In this document: in pieces, positions 57,999 through 64,000 of the stretch
Layout of the letters: each line of letters opens with the position of its first letter
Position numbering within the stretch: the first letter of the stretch is position 1
DNA from: Streptomyces prunicolor NBRC 13075
GTDB lineage: Bacteria > Actinomycetota > Actinomycetes > Streptomycetales > Streptomycetaceae
Direction of reading: 5' to 3'
NCBI RefSeq assembly: GCF_000367365.1
Contig: NZ_BARF01000059.1
Location: 1 to 64,000 of the forward strand
Length of the DNA stretch: 64,000 nucleotides
The notes under the pieces: model-generated
Databases searched by the model: none
Seen by the model: the letters and a program-made list of their open reading frames with translations, nothing else
What the model was told of the DNA's origin: nothing
Translations under genes and position numbers: made by a program

Positions 57999-58217
57999 TC
58001 AGTCCCAGGTGATGTCGTTGTTGGCGAAGGCCTTCACGATGGCGGGATCGTCGAGGAAGAGCTGGAGGGAGTCGAGTTCGGTGTCCCAGTCCTCCTCTTT
58101 GAGGTTGGCGATGAGCGGGGTGAGCGTCTCTTCTTTCAGCTCGTCGGAGGCGCCGGCCTTGATGAGGGCGCGGGCGACCGGGTTGAAGAATGTGAGGCCT
58201 GCGCTGCCGAATCCCAT
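57999..58217 (-). CDS. Small hypothetical protein
   Basis: 72 aa from ATG 58217 (AGGAG upstream). 'MGFGSAGLTFFNPVARALIK' then an acidic helical part 'KEEDWDTELDSLQLFLDDPA'. It starts inside the end of the upstream gene, in another frame. It precedes the Thg1-like gene by 5 bp. Confidence 0.5.
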   Translation of the reverse strand: MGFGSAGLTFFNPVARALIKAGASDELKEETLTPLIANLKEEDWDTELDSLQLFLDDPAIVKAFANNDITWD

Positions 58218-58468
58218 AGCTGTTGTCTCCTGTGTTCGATGATCTGTGCGGCTTCGTCGAGGCGTGTGGCGTGGCGGTTGCGGCGCCAGTGGCGGGTGCG
58301 GATGAACTTCACGTCGGCCAGGCCGCGGAGGTCTTCCGGGGTACTCGCGTACAGGACTTCCGGGTCGTGGGGTGAGAGGCCGCTGTCGTAGCACCAGGCG
58401 TTGAAGCGTTCCCGGGAGGAGGCGAGGACGACCAGGAGGGGATGACCCGTGGCAAGGGGAGGCGTCAC
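58136..58468 (-). CDS. Hypothetical alpha/beta protein
   Basis: 110 aa from GTG 58468 (GTGA overlap). 'GHPLLVVLASSRERFNAWCY' and 'VLYASTPEDLRGLADVKFIR' look like a small Rossmann-type fold; the end is basic and Ser/Pro-rich. The last 82 bp overlap the 58217 gene in a different frame, unusual for this compact genome. Not recognised. Confidence 0.5.
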   Translation of the reverse strand: MTPPLATGHPLLVVLASSRERFNAWCYDSGLSPHDPEVLYASTPEDLRGLADVKFIRTRHWRRNRHATRLDEAAQIIEHRRQQLWDSAAQASHSSTRSPAPSSRPAPPTS

Positions 58469-58917
58469 TTTTTGCCCGCGCTCGCGATGACCGGCAGGCC
58501 GTCGGCGCCGGTCGGGATGTAGATCACCGAGCTGTTCTTGCCCGAGACTGCGATCTCCTTCAGTGCCTCGGTCATCTCGAACTGGACGTAGAGCGGCGTC
58601 AGAGTCGTCGCGATCTCGTCCTGCGCCTCGCGGATGCCCTTGGACTTCTCGAAGCGGATTTGCGCCTTCTGCTGCTCGATCTTCACGCGCTGCTTCTGCT
58701 GGCTGATCTCGATCTCGTTGAGCCTGACCCGGTTGTTGGCCTTGATCCGGCTCGTCGTGACGTAGTTCTTCGTGTCCTGGACGGCCTGGTAACGGTCGTA
58801 GGTCCTGTAGCCCCACATGCAGCCGAGGATGATCGCGACGAGCGCGGTGAGGCCGATGGCGACGGTGATGGTGGCGTAGCGGAAGTTCTGCTGGTCCTGG
58901 GCGGTGCTGCCGGTCAT
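58465..58917 (-). CDS. Membrane-anchored helical protein
   Basis: 150 aa from ATG 58917. One N-terminal transmembrane helix ('ATITVAIGLTALVAIILGCM'), then a long charged helix ('RLNEIEISQQKQRVKIEQQK'), and a C-terminal 'SGKNSSVIYIPTGADGLPVI' that resembles the end of SPFH/prohibitin-like proteins. It may be a minimal membrane scaffold. The family link is only suggestive. Confidence 0.5.
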   Translation of the reverse strand: MTGSTAQDQQNFRYATITVAIGLTALVAIILGCMWGYRTYDRYQAVQDTKNYVTTSRIKANNRVRLNEIEISQQKQRVKIEQQKAQIRFEKSKGIREAQDEIATTLTPLYVQFEMTEALKEIAVSGKNSSVIYIPTGADGLPVIASAGKK

Positions 58918-58985
58918 GGGTGTTGGTCTCCCTTGAGTTGAGTGGGCCCGCCAATTCGGGTGGCCGGGCACATGTTTCGGGACGG

Positions 58986-60791
58986 TCAGGCGGGGTGTTC
59001 GGCCTCGTACGTCTCGGCCACCGCTGCCGGGCTGGGCGCAGGCCCGGTGTGCCGGCAGTGGACGCCCGTGTACTTGTTGTTGATCCGGCACCGTTCGCGT
59101 TGGCGCCGCGCCCACTCCCGGAGCTCTTCCGCGTCCTCGGGGTGTACGAGCGTTGCTGCCGTGAGGAGTTCGGCGGTTTCGCAGGCGGTGGATGTGTACG
59201 GCGGGATGTCGAGCAACGCGAGGATGTGGGCGGGGAGCTGCTCGCGGGTGTCGCCAGGCGGCGGTGGCGTCCAGGCGATCGCTGTCGGAGCGGGCGCGGC
59301 CTCGGCCCGTCCCGCTCTCCGGGCGTATTCGGTGTTCGTCTCGTTGAGTTCGCCGACGACTTCGGCGTACCGGTCGAGGTCGTCGTAGAGCTGCTCCAGG
59401 TCCTCGACGGTCAGGTCTGCCAGGGGGATGCGGTCCTCGTGGTCCGGGTTGGGGGCACGGTCCAGGGCGCGTACTGCGCGGAGGGCTTGGAGGACGGCGA
59501 ACACGTGGTGGAGGGGGATGCCCCGGCGCGCGGAGTGGATGCGTTGCGCGGTGACCTTATCGGCGGTGGCGCCGTCGGCGAGTTCTTGCGCGGTGGGTAC
59601 GGGGACGGGTGCTTGAGCGGCGAGGACGGCGAACTGGTCGCGGAGGTAGCCGGACTGGCGTGTGAGGCCGGTGAGGTCGTCTTCCTCGGGGGTGACGAGC
59701 GACTGGTCGGATCCTTGCGCCCTGTGTCCGTTCCCGTTGGTCAGGGCGGACAGTCCGCTTGCGAGTTGCCGGGCGAGGGTGGGGTGGACGATGAGGCGGC
59801 GGGCGCGTTCGCGGTCGGGCTGTTCGAGGGCGTAGCCCGTGAAGTCGACCATGCAGGGGATGAATTCAGGGGTGTCGGGGTGGGGCTCGGCGAGGGCGGC
59901 TGCGAACCCGTTCGGGACGAAGACGTCCATCACCTGGGCGGAGTCGTGGCCGGGCAGCGTGGTGTCGGATTCGTAGACGCACTCGGTGCCGCAGCCGTGG
60001 CACCGCGGCTTGTGGTCGCGCTTCTTGCAGCCGCAGATGCACGCGGCCTCAGTCTCCGGCGGTGTGCGGTTGCCGGTCGTCAGTACGGTGATGAAGTCGG
60101 CTTTCAGTTTCCGGGTCTGTTCGAGGGTGAGGCCCTTCGGGCCGGCCGTCGGGATGGCTTCGGCGCTGTCGCCCGGCGTCGGCGTGGGCATCGTGTACGC
60201 GTACGGCCCGTTCGGGTCGGGCGGACATTCCGGGTGCTGGATGCCCCCGTGCTCGCGGGCCTGGCGGTCTGTTGAGAACTTTCCCGAACCGGCCCCGCAG
60301 GTGGTGCAGGTCCAGAACCAGCCGGTGTCACGGGGGTTGTCGACGACGATCGGCCCGGCCGCTGCCGGGAGTGGCCGGGCCTCGTCCAGGAGGGCGAGGA
60401 TCTCGGACGGCCAGAGAGTGTCCGCGTCACATGGCTGTCCGTCCGCGCCTTCGGCCGTGTTGGCCTCGGCGAGAGCCCGTACGCGGGCGATGGCGGCCTC
60501 GGCGTTCTCGACGCGGCAGGCGTAGCACCAGTCCGCGCACGGCAGCAGCGCTGTGGTGCCGTCGGGGCGGAGCAAGCTGAACTGCATGTGGTTGGGGAAA
60601 CGCTCGATGAACGCGAGCCAGTGTTCGGCCTGTGCCTCGGCGGAAGCGGCACGGGTGGTTGCGGAGGCGAGGGCCTCGCGCGCGGTGGCGAGTTGCCGTT
60701 GCGACTCGGTTTCCTCGGCTGCTTTCAGTTGCTCGTAGAGGGCGTTGAGGGCGTCGGTGGTGATCGTGTCGATGGTGTGGCGGTCGGCCAT
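58986..60791 (-). CDS. Large modular protein with zinc sites
   Basis: 601 aa, ATG with AGGGAGG upstream. Residues 1-60 are a coiled coil. Then 'CADWCYACRVENAEAAIARV', 'WTCTTCGAGSGKFSTDRQAR', and 'CICGCKKRDHKPRCHGCGTE' are zinc-type clusters. A helical C-terminal half follows with 'LTVEDLEQLYDDLDRYAEVV'. The layout looks like a string of short modules shared with other phage accessory genes. No enzyme motif found. Function unknown. Confidence 0.6.
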   Translation of the reverse strand: MADRHTIDTITTDALNALYEQLKAAEETESQRQLATAREALASATTRAASAEAQAEHWLAFIERFPNHMQFSLLRPDGTTALLPCADWCYACRVENAEAAIARVRALAEANTAEGADGQPCDADTLWPSEILALLDEARPLPAAAGPIVVDNPRDTGWFWTCTTCGAGSGKFSTDRQAREHGGIQHPECPPDPNGPYAYTMPTPTPGDSAEAIPTAGPKGLTLEQTRKLKADFITVLTTGNRTPPETEAACICGCKKRDHKPRCHGCGTECVYESDTTLPGHDSAQVMDVFVPNGFAAALAEPHPDTPEFIPCMVDFTGYALEQPDRERARRLIVHPTLARQLASGLSALTNGNGHRAQGSDQSLVTPEEDDLTGLTRQSGYLRDQFAVLAAQAPVPVPTAQELADGATADKVTAQRIHSARRGIPLHHVFAVLQALRAVRALDRAPNPDHEDRIPLADLTVEDLEQLYDDLDRYAEVVGELNETNTEYARRAGRAEAAPAPTAIAWTPPPPGDTREQLPAHILALLDIPPYTSTACETAELLTAATLVHPEDAEELREWARRQRERCRINNKYTGVHCRHTGPAPSPAAVAETYEAEHPA

Positions 60792-60795
60792 GGGG

Positions 60796-61128
60796 TCAGT
60801 CCTCCCTGGGTTCGCGGTAGTTGATGGCGAAGCCGGGCAGCCCGAGGCCGAAGTCGGGGTCGGCGGAGGCCGGGCGGAGTGGTGCGCGCAGTTCGGTTTC
60901 GTCGACGCTGCACGCGGGGTGTCGCTGGGACATGCCGGCGGGGACGCCGGTCCAGCGGAAGGGCTCCCTGCAGTCCCGGCAGTTGACCTTGATGTCGGCG
61001 TGGTAGCCGACGACGGTGGGGTCGGTCGCGGTGACGCGGTTGACGTCGATGTAGGCGTCGAAGTTGTCGTGCGGGCATGGGCGATCGGGGTCTGGGGACC
61101 GGGTCACCGGCTGGTCGGGGGCGGCCAT
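60796..61128 (-). CDS. Conserved phage hypothetical protein
   Basis: 110 aa, ATG start. 'CPHDNFDAYIDVNRVTATDP', 'GYHADIKVNCRDCREPFRWT' and 'SVDETELRAPLRPASADPDF' give a pattern that I associate with a small conserved family in Streptomyces phages. Two Cys/His pairs suggest zinc. Function unknown. Confidence 0.6.
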   Translation of the reverse strand: MAAPDQPVTRSPDPDRPCPHDNFDAYIDVNRVTATDPTVVGYHADIKVNCRDCREPFRWTGVPAGMSQRHPACSVDETELRAPLRPASADPDFGLGLPGFAINYREPRED

Positions 61129-61132
61129 GGGC

Positions 61133-61714
61133 TTACGGCTCCTCGTCGTGGGGGTTTTCGTCCACGTCGGCTACGGCTGTGGCCTGGGCGGATACGGCGG
61201 AGTGGACTACCGGCGCGGCGGACGCTGAGGGATCGTCCAGGAGCGGCTCTCCCGCTCGGGTGGGTGGAGGAGTGTCGGTCGCTCGACGACCGGGTTCGCG
61301 GAACTCCTCGGCTGGTAGCGGGCGTCCGGTCTTGAGGGCCCACCAGCCGGCGCAGACCTGTTCGCCGATCGGGATGGTGTGGGTGGCGCCGTCGGGGCGG
61401 TAGGTGGCGATGGGCTCGTACGAGCCGCCGTAGCCCTTGGTCATGCCGTGGTGGCACCAGAACGGGGCGTCGACGGGCAGCTGGGCGCCGTTGGCTTCGA
61501 GTTCGGGAGAGCCGGAGCGGAAGGCGCAGTCGACGCAGGCGCGGCGCATCACTCCGGGTGGGAGAGGTGCGGGGGTGAGTTCGGATTCGTCCCAGCCGCC
61601 GACGTCGTTGGTGAGGCCGATGCCGTGGCAGTGGAGACAGCGGCCCTGGGACTGGCCCATGTCGCCTTCGGTGCAGAACGGGCAGCGCCAGCGGTAGACG
61701 ACGAGTTCGGTCAC
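61133..61714 (-). CDS. Zinc-rich hypothetical protein
   Basis: 193 aa from GTG 61714 (GTGA overlap). 'RCPFCTEGDMGQSQGRCLHC' is a zinc ribbon. Then 'RRACVDCAFRSGSPEL' and 'PFWCHHGMTKGYGGSYEPIA' give more Cys/His. The last 55 residues are Ala/Pro-rich. Probably a nucleic-acid or metal-binding protein; no family named. Confidence 0.55.
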   Translation of the reverse strand: MTELVVYRWRCPFCTEGDMGQSQGRCLHCHGIGLTNDVGGWDESELTPAPLPPGVMRRACVDCAFRSGSPELEANGAQLPVDAPFWCHHGMTKGYGGSYEPIATYRPDGATHTIPIGEQVCAGWWALKTGRPLPAEEFREPGRRATDTPPPTRAGEPLLDDPSASAAPVVHSAVSAQATAVADVDENPHDEEP

Positions 61715-61983
61715 GGGGCGTCCACCCTCTGAAGGCCCGCGGCCTGCAGCTCCGCCGTGCGGGCGTGCTGGCGGCGTGCCCGGGCTTCGTAGTAGGCCGC
61801 TTCGGCGCGGAGGTCGACGAGCTCGTCCTGCTCGAGGATGGCCGCGATCGGGACGAAGGAGAACAGCAGGAAGATCCCCGCGACCGGGTAGTTGCCGAAG
61901 AGGTACTGCTGCACGGCGCACCAGGCGGACCAGACGCTGTGGAAGGCGTAGAGCAGGACGACGATGCGGGCGCGGACACTCAC
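61711..61983 (-). CDS. Small membrane protein
   Basis: 90 aa from GTG 61983 (GTGA overlap). Two hydrophobic helices ('IVVLLYAFHSVWSAWCAVQQ', 'AGIFLLFSFVPIAAIL') and a helical tail. Not recognised. Confidence 0.55.
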   Translation of the reverse strand: MSVRARIVVLLYAFHSVWSAWCAVQQYLFGNYPVAGIFLLFSFVPIAAILEQDELVDLRAEAAYYEARARRQHARTAELQAAGLQRVDAP

Positions 61984-62426
61984 GAGGCGCTCCCGGCGGA
62001 TTCGTCGGCCCAGTGCACGGTGATGGCCGGGTCATCGCCGGTGAGGGCTTCCACGGAGACGGCGCCGACGAGGCCGGCGTAGGGGTCGTCGGCGAGGACT
62101 CTGCCGGAGGGGAACTGGACGCCGTGCATGTCCGGGTGGCCAGGGTGCTGGAGGACGAAGCGTCGGGCGAACTGGACCCCGGCCAGGCCGTGCGGAGGCT
62201 CGCCCCCGGTGGAGTGGTGCGCGGTGCGGCGGACGGCGGCGAGGAGTTCGTCGGTCTCGTCGGCGAGGACGTGGACTGCGGCGCCTCCTTCGCCGTCGGC
62301 GCGGGCGGTGCGGAGGCTGACTGCCGGTTTGCCGTGGCGGTGTGAGGGTTCGATGACGAGTTCGTCGCCGTCGATGTCGGTGAAGCGGATCGGGTTGGCC
62401 GGGTCGTCGCTGTAGAGGAACGTCAC
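61980..62426 (-). CDS. Hypothetical protein
   Basis: 148 aa, GTG start (GTGA overlap). 'MTFLYSDDPANPIRFTDIDG', 'DELVIEPSHRHGKPAVSLRT', 'AAVHVLADETDELLAAVRRT'. Alpha/beta. Coupled to both neighbours. Not recognised. Confidence 0.55.
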   Translation of the reverse strand: MTFLYSDDPANPIRFTDIDGDELVIEPSHRHGKPAVSLRTARADGEGGAAVHVLADETDELLAAVRRTAHHSTGGEPPHGLAGVQFARRFVLQHPGHPDMHGVQFPSGRVLADDPYAGLVGAVSVEALTGDDPAITVHWADESAGSAS

Positions 62427-62836
62427 TGCTGACCTCCGTCGTCGATCGTGCGGGCTGTAGCGAGCGCGGCTTCGTCGCGGTGGCGAGCCTTCGCCTGGAG
62501 GTGGTCGTAGTTGACCGCGCGGGCCAGGACGAGAGCGGGTTCGTCGGCGCTCACTTCGGTGCCGTCGAGGGCATCGGCGGTCTGGTCGAGGAGCTTGGCG
62601 AGGGCGCGGCCGACGCCGGGGTGCATGGCGCAGATGTACTGGGCATCGGTCGGCTCGTGGTGGGGGTCGGTGGTGGTGCTGGCGACGCGGTACGGGACGC
62701 CGATGTTGCTGATGGTCTGCGGGTAGTGGCGTGCCTGTTCGTTGACGATGTACCAGGGGCCGCGGTTGTCGCCGAGCGCCTGGACGAGGTCGTCCAGCTT
62801 GGCTGCCGCGGCACGGATCTCTTCGGTAGGTGTCAT
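62423..62836 (-). CDS. Standalone copy of the domain fused to the RNA ligase
   Basis: 137 aa, ATG start overlapping the ligase stop (ATGA). N-terminal helix ('EIRAAAAKLDDLVQALGDNR'), 'GPWYIVNEQ', then 'DAQYICAMHPGVGRALAKLL'. The last stretch shares 14 identical residues with the C-terminal domain of the RNA ligase, and the DNA is 36/39 identical there. The domain type recalls the 'Y/H-I-A-x-x-x-P' proteins such as Ea22-like or DUF6221. Function unknown. Confidence 0.6.
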   Translation of the reverse strand: MTPTEEIRAAAAKLDDLVQALGDNRGPWYIVNEQARHYPQTISNIGVPYRVASTTTDPHHEPTDAQYICAMHPGVGRALAKLLDQTADALDGTEVSADEPALVLARAVNYDHLQAKARHRDEAALATARTIDDGGQQ

Positions 62837-63753
62837 CGCTGCTCGCCGCCCAGGACGATGCGCGCGAGGGCGATGGTGGGGTCGATGACGGGATGGCCGG
62901 GCGCGCCGCTGCCGTGTTCCGTGTGGTCGGCGGTCTCCTCCAAGAGCTTGGCCAGCGCGCGCCCGACGCCGGGGTGCATGGCCGCGATGTAGTCGGCGTT
63001 CGCTCCGTTACTCATGGGCTCGTCGACGACGTACACGGGCGCCCGGTCCTCTGCGCCGGGGCCGTCGTGGAGGAGGCGGTCGCCTCGGTCCATGGAGAGC
63101 CAGGGGCCGGGTGTGAGTTCGGGGTCGGCGAGGCGCGCTCGCAACTTGCGGGCTGCCGTGCGGAGTTCGTCGGCAGGGCTGACCGGGTGCGGGGTGGCGA
63201 AGTCGCGCGCCTTGATCTTTGCGCGGCGGCCGTCGGGGTGATGCCACACGATGCCCTCGTACGGGCGGGTGAGGAGCCACTCGCGGAGGCCGTCGAAGTC
63301 GCGCGGGGCGGCCTCCACGTCGATGCGCTCGGACAGGGGCGCCCATCCGTGGGGCATGAGGAGGTGTGCGTCGAAGCCGTCCGCGTTGCGGTTGATTTTC
63401 GGGCCGAGGAGTTCGTAGGTGCCGGGTGCGACGGCCGTGCTGTTGGTCAGCGCTTCGGCGTGGAGCTTGGCGAATGAGGACTGGGCCATTGGCTCCCAGC
63501 CGACGAGTTTCCCGGTCGCCTCGTCGTGCTGCGCGGTGACGAAGGAGTGCGGGATGTCCTTGCCGGGTTTGACTTCGCGGCGGGCCCACCAGTTGCCGTG
63601 CTCGTCGAGCATGGTGCAGGTGCCGTCCCACTTGCGGGTTGCGATGCCTTCGCCTGCGGTCACCCATTCGCAGCCCGGGGTGACGTCGGGCAGGACGGTA
63701 CGGGGGCGGCCCAGGCGGAGGTCGCGGGCGAAGAGGGTCGGGATTTTGCGCAT
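62833..63753 (-). CDS. RNA ligase with fused C-terminal accessory domain
   Basis: 306 aa from ATG 63753 (GAAGG upstream). Nucleotidyltransferase motifs of the covalent ligase superfamily: motif I K41-W-D-G, motif III 'YELLGP' (113-118), motif IV 'EGIVW' (166-170), motif V 'KIKARDF' (179-185). N-terminal 'MRKIPTLFARD' fits the RNA ligase family DUF5565. Residues 195-306 are a separate domain with 'ADYIAAMHPGVGRALAKLLE', also found as a standalone gene downstream. The ligase should seal RNA nicks through an AMP-lysine. Paired with the Thg1-like enzyme it suggests tRNA repair. Confidence 0.85.
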   Translation of the reverse strand: MRKIPTLFARDLRLGRPRTVLPDVTPGCEWVTAGEGIATRKWDGTCTMLDEHGNWWARREVKPGKDIPHSFVTAQHDEATGKLVGWEPMAQSSFAKLHAEALTNSTAVAPGTYELLGPKINRNADGFDAHLLMPHGWAPLSERIDVEAAPRDFDGLREWLLTRPYEGIVWHHPDGRRAKIKARDFATPHPVSPADELRTAARKLRARLADPELTPGPWLSMDRGDRLLHDGPGAEDRAPVYVVDEPMSNGANADYIAAMHPGVGRALAKLLEETADHTEHGSGAPGHPVIDPTIALARIVLGGEQR

Positions 63754-64000
63754 CAGCTGGTGCCTTCTGTGGGTGGGATGAGGGTGAGGTCGGCGCCCCA
63801 CATGTCGCGTGGGCTGGGGTGGTACTCGATGTGCGCGATCTCGTACCGGCTGCGTGGCCCGCCGTAGTCGATGAGGATGTGGTCGCCGCGTTCGATGCCG
63901 GGGCCCCAGCCGGAGACGCGGAGTTGCTGGAGGTCGTCGGGTTCGTGGTGGACGACGTAGTCGCGGCCCCAGCCGAGGTGATCGCGCGTGTAGTCGTGGA
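63753..64000 (-). CDS. Partial hypothetical protein
   Basis: The last 81 codons of a gene that continues past the right edge. It ends in TGA at 63753-63755, overlapping the ligase ATG. The visible part is strand-rich and acidic ('WGRDYVVHHEPDDLQQLRVS', 'GDHILIDYGGPRSRYEIAHI'). The N-terminus is missing from the window, so no family can be named. Confidence 0.6.
   Translation of the reverse strand, partial: HDYTRDHLGWGRDYVVHHEPDDLQQLRVSGWGPGIERGDHILIDYGGPRSRYEIAHIEYHPSPRDMWGADLTLIPPTEGTS

Noticed and set aside
1..64000. tRNA genes, integrase, replication initiator and lysis genes
   Set aside because: Looked for among the proteins and intergenic regions and not seen. Absence from this window does not mean absence from the element.

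Overview
This is very GC-rich actinobacterial DNA, most likely from a Streptomyces phage or phage-plasmid. GTG starts are frequent, genes are packed with GTGA, ATGA and TGATG overlaps, and several proteins are of kinds familiar from Streptomyces genomes, plasmids and phages. Almost everything reads on the minus strand, so gene order runs from high to low coordinates. A plus-strand island of six genes lies at 52.5-56.2 kb. No tRNA, rRNA, CRISPR array, integrase, replication initiator, DNA polymerase, holin or lysin was seen, so the window is part of a larger genome.

From 28.5 kb down to the left edge lies a siphovirus virion module. In transcription order it holds: fibre-like proteins (28.5-26.2 kb); a strongly repetitive 762-aa protein; small accessory proteins; small and large terminase; a portal-Nudix-MuF fusion; an XkdF-like prohead protease; a scaffold-like protein; the major capsid protein with an apparent inserted domain; an endonuclease VII-type HNH protein; a head-tail connector and neck proteins; the tail tube; a tail assembly chaperone with a -1 frameshift extension; a gp10-like protein; the tape measure; a large LamG-containing minor tail protein; and a C1q-like tip protein. 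Stable hairpins sit at several gene boundaries here.

From 28.5 to 39.8 kb are small accessory genes: zinc-ribbon proteins, a papain-like fold candidate, a MerR-like DNA-binding protein, two DUF6221-type proteins, a lipoprotein, a secreted protein, an HNH-like protein and a truncated DNA methyltransferase. From 39.9 to 45.3 kb is a membrane-protein cluster ending in a DUF2637 (SpdB-like) protein, which recalls the spread genes of Streptomyces conjugative plasmids; tandem GGTAGA repeats lie beside it. From 47.9 to 51.7 kb is a surface-polysaccharide-like operon: a nucleotide-sugar dehydrogenase, a small membrane peptide, a processive family 2 glycosyltransferase, a TerD protein and a lipoprotein.

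At 52.5 kb a 57-bp perfect palindrome separates the minus-strand genes from the plus-strand island, which encodes an HTH protein, a GIY-YIG nuclease-like protein, a third DUF6221-type protein and membrane or hypothetical proteins. From 56.2 kb to the right edge a compact minus-strand operon carries a Thg1-like 3'-5' polymerase and an RNA ligase, a plausible RNA/tRNA repair pair, among hypothetical proteins. The RNA ligase is fused to a domain that also occurs alone in the next gene. The plasmid side of the phage-plasmid idea rests only on the SpdB-like cluster and is inference.
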